From Silene latifolia (Eukaryota > Streptophyta > Magnoliopsida > Caryophyllales > Caryophyllaceae), in the NCBI RefSeq assembly GCF_048544455.1, contig NC_133538.1, positions 4,680,658 through 4,744,657 of the forward strand: a stretch of 64,000 bases of DNA, read 5' to 3'. The notes beneath the pieces are model-generated. The model worked only from the letters and a program-made list of their open reading frames with translations, was not told the origin of the DNA and made no database searches. Positions 23,161-33,825 of this stretch are shown here, piece after piece; the first letter of the stretch is position 1, and each line of letters starts with the position of its first letter. Both the position numbers and the translations under genes were made by a program.

Positions 23161-24337
23161 TGATAAGGCTAAAGTCGTATCACCAAATCAAAATAAAACT
23201 ATCTCAAAACTAACAAGAATAGCTAGTGATAAGACAGGTATCGAATCCACAGGGAGGCGGTAATAGTCAATCTGTAAATATTTAACTTGTCTAAAGTAAC
23301 CGTTTTCTTGGGGGTTTGTTTTGTTTGTTATCTAACCAACTAATTGCGAGTAATTAAAAGGTTTTAAAACAATGATATTAAAATTCTAGAATTTCCGGTT
23401 CACTAGGTCAATTATATGGGATCTCTTAATCAATTGCTAGATCTATCAAGTTATCTAAGGTCACAAGGTCGGTTGATTCTATTTATGCCATTTAGATCGA
23501 TTCTAACATGCGGTCGCTAAAATTAGATACAATCTATTTGATTATCACAGCCTATATTAATTATAACCCGATCGGTGAAAGGATTAATTCGCTACACTAA
23601 TTAACAACTCAGGCCTAAGTTAATTAACTAGAATAAGAACAATAATCAAACGACAACTTATATGATTTTTCTAGCAATTAATCAATTTCCCCTTTCTAAT
23701 TAACCTAGATCCCCTTCATCCTAGATAAGGGATTTAACTACTCATGACTAAAGCAATAACAACAATAATAATAATTGAAGACATGATTGAAAACATGAAA
23801 TAAGAACAATAATTGATTAACATAAACTTGAATGATTAATTGTTGAAGAAAGATTAGTACCGTAGCAAGGAAAGATTAAAGCTAGAGAGAGTATTCAGCC
23901 GTTCTAAGCAAAATAAAAGCATCACCTAATAATCCCGTACGAGTTTAGAATTTATAATACAAAATAACTGTTTTAGGAAAATCCGGAAATAAAGCTGCCA
24001 GAGAGGTTCCTCGATCGAGCCTGAGGTGACTCGATCGAGCCTCGGGGGACTCGATCGAGGAACCAGCTACACAGAAAGATTCCTTCGTTTCTTCACTTCT
24101 AGCCTTCATGCTACCTCGTTCTTCGAGCCATGGTCCGTGTATTCCAATATGACATCTCCGCTATGCTCATTTTAGCTTGATTATCCTCGTAATGCGTCAT
24201 TTCTGCATTAAAACATAAAGTAGCGGCAGTATCGATAATTCACTGAAATAAAGCATATAAACGATATAAAGACACGAAAACGGTATATAAAATGGTATGA
24301 AAGGAGCTATAAAAGTATATATAAAAGTGATACTTCA
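23161..24337 (-). repeat. 3' LTR of Athila A
   Basis: On the plus strand it begins TGATAAGG and ends GATACTTCA. U3 holds three CTCGATCGAG motifs at about 24010-24060, upstream (minus sense) of a TATA-like TATTATAAA at 23951-23959. The gap between the nearest motif and the TATA box is about 51 bp. Confidence 0.93.
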
Positions 24338-24352
24338 CACTCCCCCAAACCA
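24338..24352 (-). other. Polypurine tract of Athila A
   Basis: Minus strand reads GGTTTGGGGGAGTG up to the LTR edge. A purine-rich G tract at this place primes plus-strand synthesis. Similar tracts recur at 25848-25860 and 26015-26029. Confidence 0.8.
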
Positions 24353-26180
24353 AACCTTTGCTTGTCCTCAAGCAAAGTAATCAAACCAAACAAAGGACAA
24401 ACAAACAAATGGTGAATGAATAACTCAGAGCAAATGTCTAGGCACATAGAAATCCCAGCTATCCACATCTATAACAAAGTAATGACCAAAAATTGTGCCA
24501 ATAAAATAAATTCAAAGGCACGGCTAACAGATTTACGCAACTCTTACTCAAGATGTGACATGATACCGAGACTTAGCCAAAGCCTTTTCAACCTTGCAAG
24601 ATAATTTTGTTGGATTCTCACGGTTTCACTCATGCACTCTTAAGGGGTGAGATTTATGTAAGATAGAAAGAATAGAGACACTCACTCAACTTATGAAACA
24701 TGCATACAATCTAATGTGATAGAAGATTCTCCAACTAGTGCGCATTCACAATACAGACTAAGTACATGTATCAAGGACAGAATGGTGGTAAAGTGGCATG
24801 GGTATAGAAGTAGCTTGTGCAAAAGCACGTATGGGTATGTGAGGCTCAGACGGTAGTCGCAGCGCTAAACGACTAACCAAATCTAATAGTATATAATATA
24901 ATCATCCAACTGGAGAAATCATCTCAACTTTGACAACATATGAGAGAATGAAAAGACTCTCCAAATATGCATTAGACTCCAGTAATTACCACTCATGACC
25001 TCATAACAAAACTTGATGAAGCAAGAATTTTTCTTTTCTTTTATTTTCTTTCTTTTTTGCTTTTTTCGATTTTTTTTCGTCTTTTTCTCTCTTTTTTTTC
25101 TTCTTTTTTTTTTCTTTTTCAATGCTTCATAACACTTTTCTTTTGTTTCAACATAGGAGGTCACACAATTGCTACAAAAAGATAGCTACTACCCACATGA
25201 CAATAAAAGTCTCAACCCAACCAAAGCAGCTATAACAACAAAGACTCAAGCAACTGCGACTGTCCCGAAAAAGGTAGACAAATTCTAGAATGTAGCTAAG
25301 AAATAAGATATAAAAAGGCTACATGGTTCAAACGGGGTAACAAAAACTGGGTAATGTATGGCATATTTGAACAATAAGAACCGCCTTTCCTCATGTACTC
25401 AATCATATGAACGCACAAAAGCTAAGAAACTAATGTCACACTTATACAGTTTGATATTACATATTCCACAAGGAGACCACACTATTCAGCCTAAATAACA
25501 ATGAGACCGGTTTATTAATGTTCCCGGCCTAGATAGCTCTAAAGACCTCAGAAATTTAAGTGGTTTACCAACAAAATAAACTCAAATTTACTCGGCATAA
25601 GGCATATTGTGACGGTCAAGACTTGAGTAAAGAGCTTTGTTTATCATAGATAACGGGTCAAAACAATGTACATGGACAACTAGATGGGATTCAAATGCAA
25701 AGACAAAGCAAATTATCATCATTGCTAAACAATTCACCAAGACTCGACTAAAAATAAATAAAACATGTTTTTGTATTTTATATTTTTCAATTTTTTTGGA
25801 TTTTTTTTTCACACAACAATAAAATAAACACACAACAGACATAAATACCCTCCCCCAAACCTAAATGTCATAGTGTCCTCATTGTGACGCCTACAACATA
25901 GCAATCACACAGAAATCCAGCAACCTATGGGACACAACTAACAAAGGGAAGAGGAAAAATAAGAAATGCAATAAAATAAAAACAGGAAAGAAAATACCAC
26001 ATTTGTCTTTCAAAAGCCTCCCCAAACCAAATTGGAAAGTGAGGGATGTAGTGACCAGCTGGCACTACTGAGCTCCATCATCATAATCAAGGTTAGCTTT
26101 ATCGAAGTCATCAATCTCAGCATACATAGCCGCAGCTCGGGGTCGATGTGGGTACCACGGCCTCTAGAACGACCACTCGT
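24353..26180 (-). other. 3' noncoding region of Athila A
   Basis: It lies between ORF1 and the LTR. It has a long T-rich tract at 25029-25132 (A/G-rich in the sense of the element), a second one at 25770-25813, and two extra copies of the polypurine motif. The ORFs here, including the lysine-rich one at 24919-25164, are products of these tracts. The same layout occurs in B and C. Confidence 0.6.
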
Positions 26181-27746
26181 CTACCACACCACCTCCTGGA
26201 AAAAGTCTGCTGCAGGCAGGTAGAAGCTCCAAACCCACCAAACCGCCACGCCGTGAAAGAGGAACACCCACATCCTCGGGAAAGACAGTAGTAGGGTGAT
26301 GGGGACGGATGGAGTGTAGAAAGGACGACCCAAAGCACCATAATCAGTACTAAACTGTCCAAACTCAGCAGGAGTCACTCCAAAAAGGTGGAAGACATGG
26401 CTATCATCACCAGGTGTGGTGTAGTAGCTAGGAGAAGTGCCCGTGTACTGTCCCCCTGCAGCAAGAGTCATAGCCTCCATCTGCTCCCACATACGCCGCT
26501 CAGTCAATGCGGTGTTAATGCCCTGATGAATCCTCACCTCTCTCGCAAGGACTGGGTCAAAGTGATAACCCTGGGTAGGATATGCTGTAGGAGGTGGAGG
26601 AGGAGGAGTGGGCTGGTAAGAACCAGGTAAGTGGGTGGCAGGCTGACGACGTCTCCGACACCCGCCAGTGGTAGTAGTTGTGCTAGAGCTAGGAAAAGTA
26701 ACCAGAAGATCCTCGGAAATCAAATAAGTGACAGGTGGGGGTTCCACCCTGGCTGTACTCTTCTCAAGAGAATCCACAGCCGGCAAATGGTCACAAGGCA
26801 AAAGCATATAAGAATGACCCCGGACCTTCCAATAATGAGCATTCCCGTTCCTAATGTCAATATAGAAGATATCATAACGCAGGTGGTCGTCATCAGCTAA
26901 GGGCTCATGGTCATCCATAGGCTCATAGGGGTCATCCCCCTCAAAATCACATAAAACCCGAGCAATCTTAGTAATGAGGGCACCATAGTCTAAATCACCA
27001 TGTTTCCCAATCATACGATCAAAAGCTTGGCAAATAAGAGCAGGGGGAGAAAACTGAAAGGTCCTCTCCTGAAATGGGTTCAAGTAACTGGCTAGAATCA
27101 AGACCTCTAAGGAAGAGGCCTTGCTCTTGTCGTGCCTCCCGTAAAGCAAGTAGCTCAAAAACCGTAGAAAAAGTCGAAGACAAACATGTTGAACATCCAA
27201 CAAAGACATACTAGTAACATCTACATCCGCATAGCCAGTAAACAAAGGGAAATATCGGACTGCAGACATCCCACTACAATTATATAAATCCCCATCCGTA
27301 TGCTTATCAATCCCCAAAATTTCAGAAAGACGGTCAAAAGTCAAGGACCGTTCTACATTAAGCAATCTAAACCGAATAAGATGGTCATTAGGGAAGTAAG
27401 CATATGAGCTCAAAAACTCAAGGGTCAAGGCAGGATAAGATAACTCGTGTAGTAGAAAAAGACCCTGTAAACCAATCTCAACAAACATACCCAACATAAT
27501 GTCATCAATCTTCAAGGTTCGCAATATTTTCCGATCCACACACCTAGTGGCACTCATGGACTTAGTCATCAAAAACTCGAACCTATCCCGTTGTTCCTTG
27601 TCACGGAACTCAACAAAAGGATAATCGTCAAATGGTGATAAATCCTCCTCCTCAGAAGACTCCACCACCTCCGGTATCACCTCCGGTTGACGAACAGGAG
27701 CGCTTCTCTCCCATGTCCTCTTGTTTCCTTGCCTAGTAGACAACAT
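26181..27746 (-). CDS. Athila ORF1 (env-position protein) of element A
   Basis: A protein of about 520 residues starts MLSTRQGNKRTWERS. I chose the ATG at 27746 because a good acceptor site (TATATTGCAG) ends three bases upstream; the frame itself stays open to 27794. Residues 45-330 share the pattern of the other two ORF1 copies here: a charged 'RDKEQRDRFEFL' segment, then YPALTLEFLSS, then FRLLN followed by LTFDRLSEILGI. It corresponds to the Athila ORF-1 family. The C-terminal part is proline- and tyrosine-rich, and the last 60 or so residues look frameshifted (tryptophan-rich). No signal peptide or clear fusion-type transmembrane segment is seen, so an envelope role is not supported by this copy. 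The function is unknown. Confidence 0.85.
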   Translation of the reverse strand: MLSTRQGNKRTWERSAPVRQPEVIPEVVESSEEEDLSPFDDYPFVEFRDKEQRDRFEFLMTKSMSATRCVDRKILRTLKIDDIMLGMFVEIGLQGLFLLHELSYPALTLEFLSSYAYFPNDHLIRFRLLNVERSLTFDRLSEILGIDKHTDGDLYNCSGMSAVRYFPLFTGYADVDVTSMSLLDVQHVCLRLFLRFLSYLLYGRHDKSKASSLEVLILASYLNPFQERTFQFSPPALICQAFDRMIGKHGDLDYGALITKIARVLCDFEGDDPYEPMDDHEPLADDDHLRYDIFYIDIRNGNAHYWKVRGHSYMLLPCDHLPAVDSLEKSTARVEPPPVTYLISEDLLVTFPSSSTTTTTGGCRRRRQPATHLPGSYQPTPPPPPPTAYPTQGYHFDPVLAREVRIHQGINTALTERRMWEQMEAMTLAAGGQYTGTSPSYYTTPGDDSHVFHLFGVTPAEFGQFSTDYGALGRPFYTPSVPITLLLSFPRMWVFLFHGVAVWWVWSFYLPAADFFQEVVW

Positions 27747-27749
27747 TAT

Positions 27750-28144
27750 CTGCAATATAGACAAGTATACAATCATACCCCAACCAAGAAGCAAAAACAG
27801 TCCCGTTTTTTGGCAAATATGGGTCGAAAAATCGATTTTTAAGACCCAAAATCACAATTAAACCATCCAAAAAGCTAGGGGATCATGATTATATATCAAA
27901 TAGTGAAGATTCCAAGCATAATAACACAATTTCTAACTAATTTAATGCATAAATTCAACCCGGATTTTGAAGAAACCTAATTCCCAAATTAGCAAATTAG
28001 GCATTTAATTCAACAAATAAAGGGCTAAAAAGCAAGGAAATAGCAATTGTATATGAGCAATGGAAGATTCAAAGAAATAAACTCAAGATTTAAGCAAGAA
28101 ATTTCAGATTTTTCGAAACAATTAGACAGCAAATCGGGACTTAC
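27750..28144 (-). other. Predicted 5'-UTR intron before ORF1 of A
   Basis: Minus strand has AAG|GTAAGTCCC with the donor G at 28144 and TATATTGCAG|ATAATG with the acceptor ending at 27750. The 395-bp AT-rich interval has no ORF. The ORF1 start codon is the fourth base of the next exon. This is a sequence prediction without transcript evidence. Confidence 0.5.
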
Positions 28145-28793
28145 CTTAGCAAATAGAGCAATGAAATTGCAAAAATAAACACAATAGATTGATGTAATCA
28201 CTTAATAAGCAAACACAAGTTTTATGTAAGATTTGATGATGAATGATGTTGATTTAAGAGAGAAAGAGGAATATGGCAGTCGAAATAAGCAATAAAAGTG
28301 ACGGAGTTTAAGAAAGGGATTGGAAATATTATAAACAATTAAAGTAGTAAACCGCCCGGTCTAAAACACGGAACCGGGTCCAGAGTAGTGCCTCGATCGA
28401 GCCTGGGCTGACTCGATCGAGGAACTAAAATCCTCACCATACAACTTTCGTTCTAACTTGATTTTAATTGTCCACTTGGAGCCTCGATCGAGCCCTGGGT
28501 GCACTCGATCGAGCACGTTGGTGCCACGATCGAGCCTAGGCTGACTCGATTGAGGAACCTGCTACTTGCTTTGTCTTTCGTTATGATTCCTAACTTCAAA
28601 TTCCGTCGAATCCTGCACAAAATACGTCGAAAACATATGAAATTCCCTCCTCTCATCTCTCAAAATTCAAGGAAAACTTAAATGTAAATGCAATAATTAA
28701 ATTTAAATCCTAATTTACAAAATAATATATTACAATATCCAGTTTGCCTCTCGGTAGCGCTGATTTTGCGATCCATACGACCGTAATTCTTCA
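28145..28793 (-). promoter_or_regulatory. Inter-ORF spacer of A with motif array and TATA-like box
   Basis: Between integrase and ORF1 the minus strand has CTCGATCGAG motifs at 28392-28555, four to five copies with some eroded. They are followed about 57 bp downstream by TTTATAATA at 28327-28335 and a pyrimidine-rich CTCTTTCTCTC leader. The same arrangement is found in U3 of the LTR of this element, so this looks like an internal promoter for ORF1. Confidence 0.5.
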
Positions 28794-28796
28794 TCA

Positions 28797-29570
28797 GCAA
28801 GAAGAATCAATGGTAAAGAGGTCAAGGGCCTCTATTACCCCAACACGAGCTCCTTCATAGTAGAATTTCAATCGTTGCCCATTCACTTTGAAGGTCTCTC
28901 CTTTGTCAGTTTGGAGTGTAACTGACCCAAATTTGTTCATATCAGCAACAGTGAGCGGTCCAGACCATCTACTCCTCAGCTTACCTGGAAACATACTCAA
29001 ACGAGAGTTAAATAAGAGAACTTTCTCACCAACATGAAATTCCCTTTCCAAGATATGCTTGTCATGCCACTTCTTCGTTCGCTCCTTGTACACTTGAGCA
29101 CTATCATAGGTATGCAGTCGAAATTCATCGAGCTCATTCAACTGCATCAATCGTTTTTCACCCGCCAGTGAGGGATCCATATTCTGCTCCTTTATAGCTG
29201 ACATGGCCTTGTACTCAAGCTCCACAGGTAAATGACAAGATTTGCCATAGACTAGACGGTAGGGTGATGCTCCAATCGGTGTTTTGAATGCAGTACGGTA
29301 AGCCCACAATGTGTCATCTAGCTTCCGACTCCAATCCTTTCTGTTGTTCTTGCTTACTACCTTCTCTAAGATCTGTTTCAGTTCTCTGTTAGAAACCTTC
29401 ACTTGTCCACTGGTTTGAGGATGATAAGCCAATCCTCTATGGTGTGTAACACCATATTTCTTCAAGAGAGAATTAAGATGACGCTCGTTGAAATGCTTTC
29501 CTCCATCACTAATCACCGCGCGAGGCACTCCAAACCGTGGAAAGATAATTTTCTCACCCTCTGGAATACA
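28797..29570 (-). pseudogene. Athila integrase, C-terminal two thirds (A)
   Basis: The frame keeps [15 protein letters not shown], which carries the second catalytic Asp. It continues with [17 protein letters not shown], with the catalytic Glu, and [21 protein letters not shown]. The C-terminal domain ends at [12 protein letters not shown]. Just upstream the sequence jumps in frame from CIPEGE to [12 protein letters not shown], so the HHCC zinc-binding domain and the first catalytic Asp are missing. A TGA follows YR at about 29571 (likely from CGA). Integrase needs all three acidic residues, so this copy would be inactive. Confidence 0.9.
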
Positions 29571-31041
29571 TCATCTGTAGATACCGTCTGCACACTCCCG
29601 GAGCAGATATGGATCGTCCCAGAAATACCGCTTCACATCATGCAAAAATCTCTTCTTCTGCTGATAGGATAAATCAAGAGGAAGCGTACCTACTACCAAG
29701 TAATTGGCATAATCTGCAAACCATGGAGTATTTGCAGCTACAGCTAGAAGTTGGTCATCTGGAAAAGAGTCATCAATGGGCAAAATCTCTCTTCCTGCAA
29801 ATCTCGGCCTAGACAAATGATCTACAACAACATTCTCAGCACCAGACTTATCACGAATTTCTAAACCAAATTCTTGTAACAATAAAATCCATCTAATAAG
29901 TCATGGCTTAGCCTCTTGTTTGGTTAAAATATACTTTAAAGCTGCATGGTCAGTGTGAACAATAACTTTAGAACCAACAAGATAAGCTCTAAATTTTTCT
30001 AAAGAATAGACAACTGCAAGAAGCTCCTTCTCCGTAGTAGCATAGTTGATCTGCGCATCATCAAGAGTCTTAATTGCATAGTAAATGGCATGTAACACCT
30101 TATCTTTTCGCTGCCCCAAAACAGCTCCAACTGCATAGTCACTGGTGTCGCGCATAATCTCAAAAGGAAGGCTCCAATCCGGAGATCGGATTATGGGAGC
30201 TGAGATAAGAACTTGTTTAATCCTGTCAAAGGACTTAACACACTCATCAGTAAACACAAAAGGTGTATCTTTATGAAGTAGCCGAGTTAGAGGTTGGGCA
30301 ATTTTAGAGAAATCCTTAATAAAGCGGCGATAGAACCTTGGATGAACAAGAAAACTACGCACACTTTTAACATTAACCGGGTATGGGAGTTTCTCAAGTA
30401 CCTCAACCTTAGCTTTGTCCACTTGAATACCCTTACCTGACACCAAGTGACCGAGTACCACCCCTTCGATAAACATGAAGTGGCACTTCTCCCAGTTGAG
30501 AACAAGGTTGCTCTCCTCACAGCGCTGCAAAACTTTAGTCAAGTTTCTCAAACAAACATCAAAATCAGTACCATACACACCGAAATCATCCATAAAGACT
30601 TCCATGATAGACTCTATGTAATCAGAAAATATGGCCATCATGCAACGCTGAAAAGTAGCAGGAGTGTTACATAAACCAAAGGGCATCCTCCTGTAAGCAA
30701 ATACACCATATGGACATGTGAAAGTGGTCTTTTCCTGATCGTCAGGATGAATGGGTATCTGCAAGAAACCGGAATAGCCATCTAGGTAACAGAAATAACT
30801 ATGACGTGCTAATCGTTCTAACATTTGGTCAATGTAAGGAAGTGGGAAGTGGTCTTTCTTAGTAGTAGTGTTGAACTTCCTATAGTCAATACACATCCTC
30901 CACCCTGTAACAAGTCTAGTAGCAATCAACTCATTCTTATCATTCTTTACTACTGTAGTACCTCCCTTCTTAGGTACAACTTGGACAGGACTGACCCATT
31001 TAGAATCAGATACAGAGAAGATAATACCAGCATCAAGTAAT
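29571..31041 (-). pseudogene. Athila reverse transcriptase and RNase H (A), N-terminus deleted
   Basis: RT motifs are present in order: WRMCIDYRKFN, the FGLCNTPATFQRCM block, and the active site FMDDFGVYG. The thumb/connection part VRSFLVHPRFYRRFI follows. RNase H shows TTEKELLAVVYSLEKFR and VHTDHAALKYIL. A TGA after KQEAKP at about 29900 interrupts the end (AGG-CGA or similar lost), and the frame continues to [11 protein letters not shown]. At 31041 the frame joins the protease ORF through a one-base shift, and the usual 'AIGWTLADI...' RT leader is absent, so a further piece of pol has been deleted. RT would copy the RNA genome; this copy is broken. Confidence 0.9.
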
Positions 31042-32484
31042 TTATGTACCTCTTTTCTTTACCTCAGTTACCTTAGGTGAGGTACCCAAACTATATACCT
31101 TTTGATGGGGGCATTCCTCTCCAGTTAGAAGCCTCTCAATTCGATGAACTTCTGGACTCCATGAACCCGTCTGATCAGCTGAATCCGTAACCAGGGCAAT
31201 CTCTAGAGGATCCCTGTCCAAACACATAGGAACACACTCATCAATAGTAAAATCAACAACATCTATACTATGATAAGTCTCTTCTATCATGGGATGTTGT
31301 AATGCTTTTTCCAAGTTAAAGACAATCGTATCATCCCCCACAACTAGAGTCAATCTCCCTTGCCTAACATCTATAACTGCCCCCGCAGTGTGTAGGAACG
31401 GTCTGCCTAAAATGATTGGGATTTGGTTGTCCTCAGCCATGTCCAAGACAACGAAATCAACGGGGATGAAAATTTTTCCAATACGAACGGGAACATCCTC
31501 CAACACCCCCAGTGGGTGTTTAACAGATCTATCGGCCATTTGTAGTGTCATATTAGTAACCATCAACTGACCCATATTTAGCTTCTTACAAATAGAATAA
31601 GGCATAACGCTGACGCTAGCTCCTAAATCACAAAGAGCTTTACTAATAGCAAGATGACCAATATGACAAGGGATAGAAAAACTTCCTGGGTCCTTTAATT
31701 TAGGTGGTGAATTGATTGGCAACATGGCACTGTACTTCTGAGTGTAAGCAATAGTTTCCACCGCATCAAAGGATCTCTTCCTTGTCAAAATCTCCTTCAT
31801 GAACTTTGCATAAGCCGGCACTTGAGTAATTAATTTAGTAAAGGGAACACTTACCCGTAGATTCATCACGACCTCCATAAACTTACCGAAATGCTTGTCT
31901 AGCTTGGATTTTTGTTGCCGATGAGTAAAAGGTAGTGCAATAGTAATGGGCTCGGCTTGCTTAACCTTAGAATCAAGTTTTAAAACACTGTCGTCTGTCA
32001 AGGTGGTGCCTCGATCGAGCCCTGACTTAACTCGATCGAGCACACTGGTTCCTCGATCGAGCCTGGGCTGACTCGATCGAGGAACCTCAGCAGGTTCAGC
32101 TTTGTCTTTCTTTTTGCTTTTATCGTAAGCTCGTGTTTCAACTTCGTCAGGTTCTTTCTCATTATCACTCAGCTCCAAATTACCAAATCCCTTGGGATGC
32201 ATGAAAGGTACCTCATCATCAGCAGTGGGCACATCATTATCAAGGCTTTGTAGGTCGGGATTTGCATATGTGGTACTGCTCCTCAGCTGAATAACATTGG
32301 CTTGTTCGTGAGCTTGTTTACCTTGAGGAAGAAGACCCCCGACCTGTTTTGATGGATTTTGAAGTGCCATCTGAGCCACCTGGTTATCTAGCATCTTATT
32401 GTGGGCAATCAGCTCAGAAATTTGAGCCGTCTGCTTCTGCTGCATTGACAAAGTTTGTTGCAAAAGATTACGCAACTCTGCCAT
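31042..32484 (-). CDS. Athila gag C-terminus and protease (A)
   Basis: This 480-residue open frame is the longest coding piece of A after ORF1. It opens with a coiled-coil-like gag tail (LLQQTLSMQQKQTAQISELI). A linker containing LDRG/LDRV repeats follows, encoded by four CTCGATCGAG motifs at about 32010-32085. Next is the conserved block VPFTKLITQVPAYAKFMKEI. The pepsin-like protease has CDLGASVSVMP (active-site Asp) and IILGRPFLHTAGAVIDV. The frame ends in EVKKRGT where a one-base shift would lead into pol. It lies inside the gag-pol polyprotein and has no start codon of its own in the parent family. Confidence 0.88.
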   Translation of the reverse strand: MAELRNLLQQTLSMQQKQTAQISELIAHNKMLDNQVAQMALQNPSKQVGGLLPQGKQAHEQANVIQLRSSTTYANPDLQSLDNDVPTADDEVPFMHPKGFGNLELSDNEKEPDEVETRAYDKSKKKDKAEPAEVPRSSQPRLDRGTSVLDRVKSGLDRGTTLTDDSVLKLDSKVKQAEPITIALPFTHRQQKSKLDKHFGKFMEVVMNLRVSVPFTKLITQVPAYAKFMKEILTRKRSFDAVETIAYTQKYSAMLPINSPPKLKDPGSFSIPCHIGHLAISKALCDLGASVSVMPYSICKKLNMGQLMVTNMTLQMADRSVKHPLGVLEDVPVRIGKIFIPVDFVVLDMAEDNQIPIILGRPFLHTAGAVIDVRQGRLTLVVGDDTIVFNLEKALQHPMIEETYHSIDVVDFTIDECVPMCLDRDPLEIALVTDSADQTGSWSPEVHRIERLLTGEECPHQKVYSLGTSPKVTEVKKRGT

Positions 32485-33598
32485 CTCATTGTTCGGAGCT
32501 TGTTGAGGAGGCTGTTGATATTTATTGTTTAACTGATGGCCTCCTTGATTTTGCCTTTGAGATCCCCCTTGTGGTTGATTACCACGATTGTTGGGAGGGA
32601 CATAAGTATTCTTCTATGGTTACAGCTGATGTGGGTTTTGCACATTGTGACTAGACCATTAAAGGAATGGATGCTCCTTCGTTCTTTCATTATAAAAGTT
32701 GGAGAAATGTGTACCTTGTGCACCTTGTCTGTATGCCTGAAAGGCATTAACCTGCTCCAATGTGCTCAAACAATCTGAGCAGAAATAGTCTCCAACTCTG
32801 CCGCAAGAGCACTATCAACACCGGTTCCTCGCGTGCTCCCCTTAGGATTTCCATACCTGGCAATCTGATCAATTAACTTCCACGCGGTATCATCATTGGT
32901 GTTGTCCTGAAACCTCCCATTAGCAGAAGAATCCAAAAGGGCACGATGATCGTCATACAACCCGTTATAAAACTGGTTGCAATGAAACCGCTTAGGGAAA
33001 CCATGATGGGGAACTGATCGGACCAACGTTTGAAGCGAATCCAAGCTTCATTCCAATCTTCAGTAGCTCCTTGCTTGAAACTAGTAATTTGACTTCTTAG
33101 TGCATTAGTCTTCTGAGGCGGGAAGTACCTCTTGTAGAAAGCAAGAGCTAAGGTATTCCAGTCTGTAATTCCTTCACCCTCCATATCCAAGTCTCTCAAC
33201 CACACAGCAGCTCCATCTTTCAGAGAGAAAGGAAAAAGCATCTGCTTTATCTGATCTTGTGTCACTCCAGCTGTTAAAGGAATAGAACAGCAATAAGTGA
33301 CAAATCTCTCCATATGTGTCGCAGGATCCTCAGCAGCTGCCCCTCCAAATAAGTTTTGTTCCACCAAATTGATGTAAGATGGCCGAATTTCAAAAGTTCC
33401 ATTGTCAGTAGTGGGGAGCTTAAATCCTTGTGGGATAGAAGCTAAGGTTGGCTCGGAGTAACTGGATAGAGTAGGCATGATGGTAGTCTCAGGAATAGGA
33501 GTTTCAACTGGAATCTCAGTCTCGGGAATGTCATCCTCTTCGTAGGACTGATCGCCCGACTGTGTTGAGCTCGCCGTCTCGACGTCAAGTATACTCAA
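32485..33598 (-). pseudogene. Athila gag N-terminal and core region (A), frameshifted
   Basis: It starts at ATG 33598 (MSILDVETAS). The retrotransposon gag domain is clear from residue 75: EIRPSYINLVEQNLFGG, then FPFSLKDGAAVWLRDL, then LALAFYKRYFPPQKTNALR. At about 33020 the frame shifts, and gag continues in the frame covering 32766-33044 with HHGFPKRFHCNQFYNGL. The zinc-knuckle region (32490-32760) is degraded through more shifts before joining the frame at 32484. Gag assembles the particle; this copy cannot. Confidence 0.88.
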
Positions 33599-33803
33599 GT
33601 CTTATACTTGACCCACTTCTTGATTAAATTTCCGTCTGTAGCGAAAAGTCTTTTCTGGTTCAGGATCAAAAGGAATAACCTTGGACCTATTCGACCTGGG
33701 TATACACGGAACTAACAAGAAAAGTGTGAGAACGGTCTCAAGGAAATAGGTTCCCTGAGACAAAGAGACAAAATAAATAAAGAAAAACTAAACAATTGTT
33801 GCC

Positions 33804-33821
33804 TCCCCGGCAACGACGCCA
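33804..33821 (-). other. Primer binding site of Athila A, tRNA-Asp type
   Basis: Minus strand TGGCGTCGTTGCCGGGGA lies four bases inside the 5' LTR. It differs at one base from TGGCGCCGTTGCCGGGGA in element C, the known Athila tRNA-Asp primer site. Confidence 0.9.
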
Positions 33822-33825
33822 AATT

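Noticed and set aside
24919..25164. Lysine-rich ORF and, on the other strand of B, a phenylalanine-rich 'membrane' ORF (37637-37870)
   Set aside because: Both are translations of T-rich tracts in the Athila 3' region and read opposite frames of the same composition.
26181..27746. ORF1 as a true retroviral-type envelope gene
   Set aside because: No signal peptide, cleavage site or convincing transmembrane anchor is seen in any of the three copies; only its position matches an env gene.
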